Assembly (NCBI GenBank): GCA_003427395.1
Contig: BFEA01000157.1
Coordinates: forward strand, 205,828 to 241,790
Length of the DNA: 35,963 nucleotides
DNA from: Chara braunii
Lineage: Eukaryota > Streptophyta > Charophyceae > Charales > Characeae
Direction: 5' to 3'
Shown here piece by piece: positions 17,971-27,454 of the stretch (its first letter is position 1; each line of letters begins with the position of its first letter). The notes below the pieces were generated by a model. It was not told the DNA's origin, did no database searches, and saw only the letters and a list, made by a program, of their open reading frames with translations. The position numbers and the translations under genes were made by a program.

Positions 17971-18211
17971 ATGGACAACATTTAGAACATATGAGAAACA
18001 CACAGATGGGGACCAGTGCCTAATCAATGCATTCTCTACAGTAGTTCTGATTGGTCGTTACTTGAAAATAACGGTAGAGCAACATATATGTCTGGCCCTA
18101 CTTTTCCTAACCAGTTATACAATTGTCTTCTTCGTTTACAACCCCTCTTCCTCTTGTTGAGATGCACGCGCCACGGTGCCCATAATCCCCTCTTAGTCAA
18201 GCTAATATACG

Positions 18212-18240
18212 CCTACTTATACCAAGGTGATATAAGTAGG
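18212..18240. repeat. Perfect 10-bp hairpin
   Basis: CCTACTTATA, loop CCAAGGTGA, TATAAGTAGG. It lies 14 bp before the T run that marks the E6 tail. Function unknown. Confidence 0.85.
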
Positions 18241-18280
18241 TAAACACAATTAATTTTTTTTTTTCTAACTGCCCCCTGCA

Positions 18281-18385
18281 GTGCTAGTGGTGCTGGTTGA
18301 AACAAACACCACTAGCGCCCGGGGAGAAGCTCCATCTATTGGTGGGGAGCATCGCCTTCTGGAAAACGGGTTCAGTGTACCATAT
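18281..18385. repeat. 3'-UTR-like direct repeat, copy 2
   Basis: Second copy of 17866-17970, offset 415 bp. Here the stem is longer (AGTGCTAGTGGTG against CACCACTAGCGC) and the G10 run is replaced by a short GGGG run. It lies directly after a T run, as expected for a LINE 3' end read in reverse. Confidence 0.7.
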
Positions 18386-19259
18386 ACAAAATAATTTAGG
18401 ATGACCTCAGAGAAAGTAACTGAGAAAATGCCTGCCAGAATTGATTACTCTAGTGCCTAGAGGATTAATTGTGCATGTTATTGAGAAATAGGGTGAAACC
18501 TCTTTGCCCTGTATCAGGCGCCAGAGACCTGTTGAAAAGAACTAATTCCTCCCTCCCTCAACTGCCCCTACCCTCCCTGTCCCAAATGTCCCAAATGTCC
18601 CAAATGTCGTCACCCTCCCTCCGAGTCCCCACTTTCCATCCCTATCCTCTTAATCAGAGACCATTCCCGACCCGCCAGCATCAATCACCCCTGTGCGGAC
18701 AAGAAAAAAGTTCGACTTGTTACTGCTTGATAGCGACAATTTCCTTTGCATTAAATTATTCTGCTCCATACCATTGCAGATCCACCATTGAGAGTCCATG
18801 GGGCGAAAAAGGGTCAGGGAATTCCGAGGAGGGGCACAACGGTATTGCAGGGTCTGTCCTGATCCATTCCTTGAAGCAAAGAGCGTAATCTCTTCTTGGT
18901 TTACCTTAGCTGTGCTCCGGGGGGGTCTCTTCTTCCCATCGAATATAGGTTATCCAACCACCTTGCTCAGTCCCCAACCAGTCCCCTGAGAATTGTTTGA
19001 TTGCTTGAGATGTGTCATTTTCTGTGCGAAAACTATGTAATTGTGATTTCACCTTCAACCAATGTGCCCACAATTCATCTTGGACATATTGTTTAATCAT
19101 TTCGGTAACTTCTTCTCCCTCTATTCTGACACCTTCGACGGCGTAGATACATCGTTTTCTTTAGAGTGCCCAAATGATTGCCCTCCTCCCTATCTTAAAC
19201 ATCTTATCTTCAAATATGTTGTGTGTGGCGGAGGACCAAGTTTCACATAGGAGTGCTCT

Positions 19260-19635
19260 TCAGTCCCAACGCCATTGGGAGTGAGTGCCTAGTTGTCTTG
19301 AGACTCTGTCCCACCAGCGCCAGGTAAGGACCAACCCAGGGCATTGCATGAAATGCGTTCTATGGTCTCGGGAATCTTGCGGTGGAGGTAGGAGGCTAGG
19401 CACAATTTGCACCATGGCACTGCCAAACCCTTTTGTTCCAGATACAACTTCTAGGATCCGATAAATCGAATTTTCCATTTTGTATCTCCTCCAACCAGTA
19501 ATTCAGACATTTTTCCCGCCATTTCAATCTCCTTTCAAGAATTAATCCAATTACGGTGGCCCGAAGTACACCTTTCGTTTTATTCTTAACATGACTGCGT
19601 AATCTCTCATCGCAAATTTGTTCGGCCACCTTCAA
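19260..19635 (-). pseudogene. ORF2 zinc-region remnant (E6)
   Basis: Two overlapping minus-strand frames. Upstream (19396-19635): ICDERLRSHVKNKTKG, LERRLKWREKCLNYWLEE, FDLSDPRSCIWNKRVWQC. Downstream (19260-19478): PPQDSRDHRTHFMQCPG, LTWRWWDRVSRQLG. The HxxHF..CP...W.WW pattern agrees with the tail of LINE ORF2 proteins. The joining frameshift lies near 19400-19478. No intact zinc cluster. Confidence 0.5.
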
Positions 19636-19852
19636 GTAGTCGTCGTGACGACAAACCCCCTACTCGGATTCTTCATCCGAAAACGACGATTATTCCGAGT
19701 CGGAGGGATCCGCCTTCTTCTTGTCTTTGATCACGACTCCCTCCTCGTCAAAATCCTTGAGGTTGACGACAACAGTATGATCGAACGATCATACGCCACT
19801 GCAGTTCTTCGTGTGATCAAACGTTTCATTGCCACCTCACGGTTGTCGTATG

Positions 19853-20425
19853 TCACCTCTCGCGCCGACAAACCTCCTTCATCTCATCAATGGTCAATGC
19901 GTCATAGAAGTCATAACACTTTTGCTCAAACTTTTCCTTCCCGCCCGACCCACAGGACGCCATGACGTGCTTCAATGATAAATCAATCTTTACCGGAGTA
20001 CTTGTTGTCCCGTGTTCTCTTGGTTCTTCTTTCAGTTGTTCAATATGTGACTTGGATTCGTCAGACAACTTCGTGTTTGGCCTCTTCTTCGGGGTCACTA
20101 CAAGTGGATTGTTCCCAATCGATACTTCTGGACCTCTCTTACATTTCTCCATGGGATTCAATTTAGTGGCTAACATTCGTAGCGTCAAGAGTTCCTCGTC
20201 ATCTCTCTCCTCGGTAATACCTATGGTCTTTGGTGCAATCAAATGTCGCAGCCTCTCTTTCTCCTCTTCGATCGCCTCGCTTTTTGTTGTGCTACCCACT
20301 CTCTTTCCTTTCCTCTCATACCTCTCTCTTTCTTCATCACGATTTTCTTGCATCTTGCTACTTACGATACGAAGTAAGTGCGAGTAAGCGCAAGTCCTGT
20401 TCCTCTGTACCTCTTGTCTTAGCAA
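19853..20425 (-). pseudogene. Gag-like protein remnant, charged C-terminal part
   Basis: Minus-strand frame rich in Glu, Lys and Arg (MQENRDEERERYERKGK, EEEKERLRHLI), with KCKRGPEVSIGNN and PLVVTPKKRPNTKL further on. It ends with CYDFYDALTIDEMKEVCRRE. It reads as the coiled-coil and linker portion of the zinc-knuckle protein encoded at 20436-20850 in another frame. I recall similar zinc-knuckle/coiled-coil proteins from Chara LTR retroelements, but this rests on memory only. No protease, RT or integrase follows in the window. Confidence 0.5.
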
Positions 20426-20577
20426 TCTCCTGTTTTCACACCTGACACGTTTTTAATCTTCTTCCCGTCGACGGGCCGTCGTCTTTCTTCCTCTGCCTCT
20501 CGTTCCCTCCGTATCCTTCGCTCCTCGGCCCTTTGCAAAAAATATTATCGCATGAGAGTATCAGTATCACTTCTTGC

Positions 20578-20850
20578 TTAATTTCTCTCGTTTCCACCTT
20601 CCGCTGATCTTCTCCTTCGAACAATCGTATCGTTATTCGTTGTAGCCGTCCTCCCGGTTCTTGTCGTAGAAGATGTTTGTACTGACGGGACGAACGTACG
20701 TCCTTGCGCTTCTGCCCTCCAATATTTGGCATAGTCCCAGATGAAATGTCCCCCTTCACCACACTTATAACACTCCCGATTGTTTGGTGATAAGCCATCA
20801 CCGCTACTTCCACCCTCCATATTTTTTCTTGATTCTGCTCTGTCACTCAT
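20578..20850 (-). pseudogene. Gag-like zinc-knuckle protein, N-terminus
   Basis: ATG at 20850 (minus) starts MSDRAESRKNMEGGSSG and leads to CYKCGEGGHFIWDY, a CX2CX4HX4C zinc knuckle whose last Cys is Tyr. Ser/Thr/Arg-rich sequence follows (TSSTTRTGRTATT). Such knuckles bind RNA in retroelement Gag proteins. The frame ends at 20578; the charged continuation lies in another frame (20436 onward, then 19853-20425), so at least two indels have occurred. Confidence 0.65.
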
Positions 20851-21058
20851 TACTCATCCCCCTTCTCGTAATCTTTCACGGTGTCTTCAAAACCGAATCG
20901 TTTTCGTAAGCCGCCACCTTCGCTAGGTACGATTTCCTAGATGGTTACGACCTTGACTGGTAGGAATTCAGAATCTGCAAGCAAATCAGCAATACATCAC
21001 ACTTTGGCGAAGCCACACTCTATAGTCATCAAAGCATCTTCATCTTTTTGAAAATTAG

Positions 21059-21224
21059 CACACATTGAGTGGTCCCATGATGACACACGTTAAGTGGTCC
21101 CATGATGGCACATGTTAAGTGGTCTCATGATGACACACGATAAGTGGTCACACGTTAAGTGGTCCCATAATGGCACACGTTAAATGGTCTCATGATGACA
21201 CACATTAAGTGGTCCCATGAAGCA
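21059..21224. repeat. 25-bp minisatellite, about 7 units
   Basis: Consensus CACACGTTAAGTGGTCCCAT followed by GATGA. Units alternate GATGA and GATGG, with two partial units (one only 15 bp). There are no unique spacers and no flanking cas genes, so it is a simple tandem array. It lies about 210 bp upstream of the Gag-like ATG. Confidence 0.9.
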
Positions 21225-22685
21225 CAAAAAATGACGAGTGATGATTGACGCGACATCCCCCCGGTCACCATAGGCAACTTTGACCTTCCTTCAGTTCCCT
21301 CTTTTCCAAACCCCGACGGCACGCCTACGCCACTCGGCCAAACTATTTATCCAAATGTTCTCTCTACTGCCGCTTCGTCGGGTAACACACCACACTCTGA
21401 CCCTGCCAACAGTACGGGGTCCAAAAAATTATCAACTCTGTATCGAGTCACGACCCTAAATACTATGCTTGAGGCATAAAAAATCCCAAACCAAACCGAC
21501 CCGATTTAGACCAAAGGGACGACTGCTCGGGCACCCTTGGCTTCAGTTGAACTCTTATCTCAATTCTCACTACTAGGCAAACAACAAGGCAACTAATCGA
21601 ACCTCCTATTGACCTTAGAGCAAACCAAATACACTCGTCAACTACGTCCTTGAAAGATCTGTGAATTTTTAGTAGAAAGCTAGATAGACGTATGATTTTC
21701 ACGCACCAAATTGTAGACGCTGATATTGCTTTGAAAATTTTCAATCTTGAGGTAGTCTTAGAACCAGAATGGATGGAACATAATTATTTTGGTGCCTTTT
21801 GTTTTTCAACACCGACACCATGCATGCAAATTTCCCCCCTTCCTGCTGTGACTCATGCCATTTTCACCTTTTCCTCTTCCCTTCTTTACCCGTAACTGTT
21901 TTCAATCCCCTCTCCCTTCCCGCTTCGCCCACACTCCTTCTTGTTTGAATCTTGGTCTCGTTCCACGCTACTCTTTGCCCTGTCCTACTTCCCGTCTTCA
22001 TCCTCATACAGGAACTCCCTACCGATCCCCCCCCGGGGTCGAAGCCATCAGGCGACGTCGTTTAAGGAGGATACTCCCACATGATGTGATATGATTGGTT
22101 GCGAAGGAACTCGCGGAGGATCGATATAGCTTTCCCCGGGCGATTAACCGAAACTCTTTCCTCACCCCCTCATATCTCCACCCCACTCCTCCCCATCTTC
22201 TATTCCCCTCTTCACAACTATAAAACTCGCAAGCTCGTCCAAAAAACTCTCTCTCAACCCATCTGCCAACTTCAGGGAAGTCGTGGCTAGGTGATGTGCG
22301 TGTAGCAAGTCGGAAAGTCCTGACGAGACGAGGACAGTGTATGCAAGGTTGTGCGCCGGGTGGTCACGACAAACTGCGGGATCTGGGAAAGTTGGTGCAA
22401 AAAGCTGACTTGGCGGGGTGACCATCGCTGTGGTTAGGAGGTTGGTACGCGTCGGTCGGGATTGTCCGTACGTGAGTGAGAAGAGTGTGTGTGTACGAGT
22501 GGTTGTATGGCCAGGGGGCATTATCAGAGAGCAGTAGACCGGTGCACCTTGATTTTCGGATTTTTTTTCCTTTGGTTCTAAGAAGCTGAGTCCACGGCGA
22601 ACAGCCAGGTGCTCCCCCTCAAGTTTGTTTGTATGACCAGAGTTCTCTCCCTCTCTTCTCAGTCCTCTTCTTTGGTTAAACTACG

Positions 22686-22687
<2 letters not shown>

Positions 22688-22724
<37 letters not shown>
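22688..22724. repeat. (CT)n microsatellite
   Basis: Continuous CT dinucleotide run of about 18 units. Confidence 0.95.
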
Positions 22725-22729
<5 letters not shown>

Positions 22730-22880
22730 TCTTCCTTTTATCTACCAGATGAATGCCAAAATGACCCGAGGTTTCCTTGATTTTGCTTGCCCCTGTTGAA
22801 TTAAATCAGATTCACACGAACGAGCATCGCTGAATTTAAAGGGACCAGTAAGCCCTAGGAGACCTTATTGGTTTTCTTTG

Positions 22881-22911
22881 TCGATTGTTGATGTGTCTCT
22901 CGAACAATCGA
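22881..22911. repeat. Hairpin, 9-bp perfect stem
   Basis: TCGATTGTT pairs with AACAATCGA across a 13-nt loop. No other sign of an RNA gene. Confidence 0.7.
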
Positions 22912-23633
22912 GGATTCGTGTATGTGAGGTTTGTTACGCATGTGCATGGATTGAGCTAACTAAGCTAAAAAAATCCCGTTGAGATTACGGGAATGCATGC
23001 TTGTCACTGCCTTAATGAATGATGATTGGATCGAACTCACACTTTTCTTTTTTATCGATTCACCGGATGGATGAAATGCAATAAAGCACATAGCATTGCA
23101 GTTGTTTACTTTTGTGATTGAACAACCGATTGGGTAGACTCACGTACTCAGAATTTGCTTGTGCCATGTGAATCGATTGTCCCGAACCGACTGGGTGCCG
23201 ACTCCCCACATTCCCATCGCGACCATTCCCATACAACGAGGAAAGGACACTTGTGTGCGAGTGGGACGTACGGGAAGCTGTCGCCAAGATCGGCGGTGCG
23301 CTATTATTTCCCTCCCGAGACGAGGTGTTCGGGATTTGTAGGCGCTGGTTTTGTCATTATCGATACTCACTTCCCCCCGTACTTATTGTTATTGCCTTTT
23401 AACGAGTTGATTGTCATCCTTTGGGCGGCAGTAGCACCCCACTGGCCCAACACTCTATGTAGCGATTGTTGCCGCGCGGAGCGTTAACGGAAAAGGGGGT
23501 TCCACTACCGGACACGTGGCGAGGACAAACACAGGGAAAGAGCTACCCGGCCATCCCCGCTGCAACCCCAAAAGACACCCTGGTAGGTACAGGCCTAAGG
23601 GCGATATCAACACACATGCCCTCACCAGCGGGT

Positions 23634-23661
23634 CACACACACACACACACACACACACACA
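23634..23661. repeat. (CA)n microsatellite
   Basis: Continuous CA run of about 14 units. Confidence 0.95.
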
Positions 23662-24203
23662 ATTTTGTAAAAAAAGAATTACTTTTTCTTCCCTATCAGC
23701 ATTGACTTTCCACAGCTATTTGCTGCCTAGTTGATCCGAGTATGGCCTCCGTCATGCTCACTTCACTCACACAGATGTGCGCCTGACACAGTCCAGAAAC
23801 ATTCTCTGGGTGTGGCCATACGGGGTAGACAACAAACACGCCGAATTCCTTCAAGCATCACCTGCACCATCCCATGGCTGAACAGCGATGTCTTTTTTCT
23901 CCCAAGGGATCAGTGCCTACAAGGACCTAAAGGTGCTGACTTTGAGCAGGGAAAAAAGAAAAGAAAAGAAAAATAGGTCATTTTTACACAACAGCAGATT
24001 CTGAAGGAAATATTACCTGACTGTCCCTGAAGTTTCCCACTAAAAAACTGTGCAATGTCACTCAGGCTGAAGAAATATACCAAGCGAGTGCACAACTGTT
24101 TTTAATTCTTTCTTCTTTTCTTTTATAAACAAACACTCCTTGCGAGCCCCATTGTCGCGCTTCGAGTTTCACAAAATCACGCTCCCCTTCTCTGGACAAA
24201 GCG

Positions 24204-24214
24204 AGTGCACAACT

Positions 24215-24248
<34 letters not shown>

Positions 24249-24261
24249 TAGTGCACAACTT
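24204..24261. mobile_element. Poly(T) insert with flanking direct repeats
   Basis: AGTGCACAACTT at 24204-24215 and again at 24250-24261 bracket 34 bp that are almost entirely T. This is what a reverse-oriented retrotransposition event would leave if only the tail were copied. A further AGCGAGTGCACAACT at 24083-24097 shows the target phrase was already duplicated, possibly by an earlier insertion of about 117 bp. Polymerase slippage at a T run is an alternative. Confidence 0.5.
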
Positions 24262-24263
24262 TC

Positions 24264-24279
24264 AAAATGGTCTATCTTG
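24264..24279. repeat. Target-site duplication of E5, 5' copy
   Basis: AAAATGGTCTATCTTG, identical to 29045-29060 just after the E5 poly(A). The leading A residues could belong to the tail, so the true duplication is 12-16 bp. Confidence 0.82.
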
Positions 24280-25099
24280 GTGGATGATTCAGGCACTCCG
24301 ATCATTGAGCTTTTGGGGCTGGTGGGCGGCGCCGCCAACGGCGCTGGTTGAGCGCTCGTGGCCAGTGCCCATCGTTCGAGGCTGCGTAGGCAGTTTCCTC
24401 GACCGGCCCATCGAGCGGTCCCCTTGCTACCGTAGTTTGGGTTACCGCGGTAACAGCGACACGCCATAGCCCTGGCTATGGCGGCGTGAATTATTCACGT
24501 TTGTCCCTGGTTACCTTGATAGCAGTTCTTGCCCACCGCCGCCCCAGGATGTGAATAGTTGCTGTTACCAAGCCGACATACCCCCTCACGGCAGAGGCGG
24601 GATAGTGCACGGCATCAGGACTATCAGCTGGACTCGAAGGCCCGTGCTCAGGAGGGCGTATGTTGTATTCAACAGCGATTGCGTCGGTGAGAGGTTCATA
24701 CTGGTAATTTTCCCCTTCGGAGTACACCCAATGGGAGAATAATGATACTTGCGCTGTCGCTTGTTGTCTGTTTCTTCTTCGACTGCTCTCACTCACAGTG
24801 CGGTAGGTAGGAGTGCGCCGTAGATAGTACTCTGCGGGACCACGTCTAGGAGAAGCACTTACCTACGTTTGCATTAAAGGGTATTAGGGTCAAGGTAAGA
24901 TCAGTGCATCGAAGTCCTAGAAGCACTGATGTGAGGAAATAGCTTGTTTTTGTATGTGAGCACTGAGTAGTGGTATGAGGGTCTGTACACGAGGGTATCT
25001 CTCGTATCTCCTAGTATACTTCAGTTATTTGTCCGCACTCCAAAGATCACGCTCCGATCTCCGATCGAAACCCTTGGAACTGTCCCTCTCCTGCCAACT
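24280..25099 (+). other. E5 5' UTR
   Basis: 820 bp, GC-rich at its start, no credible ORF. It holds palindromes at 24325-24336, 24441-24454, 24462-24483 and 24485-24499. It is not obviously alike in sequence to the E3 5' UTR, although both begin with GC-rich hairpins. Confidence 0.6.
24325..24499. repeat. Four perfect palindromes in the E5 leader
   Basis: GGCGGCGCCGCC (24325-24336); GTTACCGCGGTAAC (24441-24454); arms CGCCATAGCC and GGCTATGGCG around CT (24462-24483); CGTGAAT-T-ATTCACG (24485-24499). The last three lie within 59 bp. Confidence 0.85.
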
Positions 25100-26507
25100 A
25101 TGGCAGAACAGGCAGCAGTGGAATATGAAATGGCCGAAGGGGAGGAAGTACCCCCCCCCTACCCCCGATGACCTAACTGGCTCGTTCGAAGAAAGAGCTC
25201 GGTTGCTGTTGGCACTTTGTTACGACGATGGATTGTGCCCCGAGGAAGTACCTATCGAGGATGTAACGATTGAAGGCAATGAGGCGGTTGTTACCGTGAA
25301 CGAGGAATTCGATGAGGTGAAAATCAGGTGGCTCAAAGAACGAACCGTGGTGATAGTATTTAGGGATGAGGCGCGGGAATTGCCAAGCAGGGTAAAGGAA
25401 GATATCGTCAGAGCATACGAACGGGGGTGGAAGAGAGACGGGACTTTCGATCCGCCAGTGGAACAGGGAAGGATTAAATTCGAGGGACCAAACGTGATCT
25501 CGTATGTAGCTAGGGACAAAGTGGTAGCCGATTGGATGGTAAATGAGGGCGAAGGGGCAGTAATCCTGAAGAGGAAAAATTACTCCTTTGAGATGAAGGC
25601 GTGGATGACAAGGGTCGAGTGGAAGGAGTTCCGTAAGACAGAGCTTGAAAACACCTTCTGGGTGTTGGCAATTCAGGTTCCGCTGGATGCCTACGTCTAT
25701 CTGTGGTCGGCCCTTAACAAAGTGATAGGTCCAGTCCTGAAAATGGACTCGCCAGACCGCTTTAAATCAAACCCACGGTTACTTAACATCCGATGTGAAA
25801 TCGACCCACAGTGTCGTGATCGCTTCGTAGAAAGGGTCTGGGTCAGGACAAAACAGGGATATATGGTCGAGGTGAAACTGGCCTCGGCAGCCACACCATA
25901 CTGCGTGAATTGCAACTGGTACTTCCATACGGAAGACCAGTGCAATAGGAAAAGGGACAATCCGAATCGAAGACGGAGTCGATTCAACCGTAATCGCAAT
26001 CACCATGTGGAGGACTCGGATGAAGAATCTTCATCTCAACGCTCTCAGAGCTCTCAAAGCTCCCACTCACACTCAGGCAGACGGAGGGGAGATCCCCGAT
26101 ACAAGGGGGAGCTGGCTCCACGGAACAATCACTCGAGGCGAGCACGCAGTAGGTCAGGTAGTCGGACTGCCTCCCCGGACAGATCGGTCCCTAGACCCCA
26201 GAGGGATTTCGGCCCTGAGGGCAGCCAAGTAAGAGCCAGATCGAACCCGATATTTTCCCCGGGTCTCGGCCCCGGGGTAGATCCTTACGGAAGCCATCAC
26301 GGAGCAGAAATGGACGCGCAACTGAGAGTCTCGAGGGGCTTCGTGCCTCTCAAAGCTCACCCTGGGATAATTCCCGCGATGAACCAACTGCTTCTCGCCG
26401 CGGCCTCAGCTCAGAATGAGCCCCCCCCCCCCCGGGAACAGAACTGCCTCATAACTCTGGCCCGACAGCACATCCAGAAGCAACAAGACTCGATTGAGGA
26501 GATTTAG
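25100..26507 (+). pseudogene. LINE ORF1, N-terminal part with zinc knuckle (E5)
   Basis: RNA-binding part of ORF1. The best start is ATG 25100 (MAEQAAVEYEMAEGEEVPPP). The C9 tract at 25151-25159 then throws it out of frame: with eight C it would read straight into TPDDLTGSFEERARLLLALC. The frame after the tract is open to 26507. Domains: DUF4283-like fold (about 25200-25660, including AYERGW and MKAWMTRVEW), a perfect CX2CX4HX4C knuckle CVNCNWYFHTEDQC (25902-25943), then an Arg/Ser-rich stretch like an SR domain (about 25960-26200). It is the cleaner relative of E3 6518-7617. Alternative: the C tract is a sequencing error and the ORF is intact. Confidence 0.82.
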
Positions 26508-26605
26508 GAACAAATATCGGACCGAAAAGCCGGGCCGAAGGAGAGACTTCCTCATCAGCGTTGGTAGCACACAGCCGTAGCTCAAGGGGGCAATCGCCTC
26601 TCAAA

Positions 26606-27454
26606 ATGCCACGTGTGACGCGGACCACGTCAGCTACACACCAGCTATTGTTGCTGAAAGCACCGCCGGATCACAATGCCTTAATGCAGGAGGATTCAAA
26701 GCAATCTGTAGGTAGTATGGCTGAGTCGTCGGCATCAGCACGCTCAGACAAGGGGGATAAATCGCTTCCGCAGACAGGGATAAAGACATCACGTAGTAGG
26801 AGAGCGATTACAATTTCCAAGGGGCAATCTGCCTCGTTGGACACATGGCTACTCCCTCTGATATGCTCGATGGTCAATGGCTCGATTCATGTGGTGGCGT
26901 GGCAACCAGATGACACAAAAATTAATTTTTTAACGCAGATGGTCGAAGAGCCAGTCACCCCCCAAGTCATTCTATCGGTGACAAAGCACATGTTCGCAGA
27001 TCGCTTTCCGGTAAGGTTAGTCCCAGATATGGCTATGCCGAGGTTTTACCCGGAAGTGCCCAATCGCAATTGCAAGTTGTTTACCCCTTTACTGGATGCA
27101 TGTATACCCTCAGATAGAATGGAAGCCCTCCTATCGGAGGGCATGAGACTGATCCCCATCTCGCTTTTCGTTGAGGAAGATAAAGAGACACTGCAGCGGA
27201 TGATGGTACAACACATTGGTGACGCAGGCTTCCTGTGCGAAATCAATGAGAAGCTACCAAAAAACAAACTGCTGCAGTCCATCCATCTGAAAAATCTTCT
27301 TGCTCAGAAGTGGGCCTCCTCGTCAGCAGCAGGCGCATCATCCAAAGCTGGGGGCACGAGTGTTCGACCACCACCTGCGCAGGCAGGTGGCAGAGGACAT
27401 CCCATTGGCCCTGCCATCCAATCGAGGGTTCTGAGGACAAGCATGAATGAATAA
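26606..27454 (+). CDS. LINE ORF1, C-terminal part or separate ORF (E5)
   Basis: Open from ATG 26606 (MPRVTRTTSATHQLLLLK); the frame is open back to about 26497 but with no earlier ATG. It reads LPLICSMVNGSIHVVAWQP, VTPQVILSVTKHMFADRF, YPEVPNRNCKLFTPLLDAC, ALLSEGMRLIPISLFVEED, then an Ala/Gly/Pro-rich tail. I know no named domain. E3 has a comparable unknown domain in the same place (8253-8918). A frame change between 26494 and 26507 would join it to the knuckle part. It overlaps the ORF2 start by 8 nt (27447-27454), which suggests reinitiation or another coupled mode of ORF2 translation. Confidence 0.6.
   Translation: MPRVTRTTSATHQLLLLKAPPDHNALMQEDSKQSVGSMAESSASARSDKGDKSLPQTGIKTSRSRRAITISKGQSASLDTWLLPLICSMVNGSIHVVAWQPDDTKINFLTQMVEEPVTPQVILSVTKHMFADRFPVRLVPDMAMPRFYPEVPNRNCKLFTPLLDACIPSDRMEALLSEGMRLIPISLFVEEDKETLQRMMVQHIGDAGFLCEINEKLPKNKLLQSIHLKNLLAQKWASSSAAGASSKAGGTSVRPPPAQAGGRGHPIGPAIQSRVLRTSMNE

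Larger units (their letters stand above)
18254..19640 (-). mobile_element. LINE E6, degraded 3' remnant
   Basis: A minus-strand element is suggested by the T11 run at 18254-18264, a 3'-UTR-like repeat with hairpin at 18281-18385, and degraded ORF2 C-terminal pieces at 19260-19635. The reading includes RLKWREKCLNYWLEE, then DHRTHFMQCP and LTWRWWDRVS, the pattern of the zf-RVT-like region. The family differs from E3/E4. The body at 18400-19250 is full of stops. The 5' limit near 19640 is a guess based on where the Gag-type sequence begins. Confidence 0.5.
21225..24080. other. Region without a supported gene
   Basis: Short open frames only, none with a recognisable domain, codon pattern or splice structure. 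It contains a (CT)n run, a (CA)n run, two small hairpins (22881-22911, and 22974-22992 with TCCCGT/ACGGGA arms) and pyrimidine-rich stretches at 21830-22020 and 22150-22260. It could hold UTR or intron sequence of a host gene, but nothing shows it. Confidence 0.5.

Noticed and set aside
19618-20445. Plus-strand frames of 71-141 codons
   Set aside because: Antisense to the Gag-like remnant; Ser/Phe/Val-rich shadows of a Glu/Lys/Arg-rich protein.
21059-21224. CRISPR-like array
   Set aside because: Units are directly tandem without unique spacers, in a eukaryotic setting with no cas genes.
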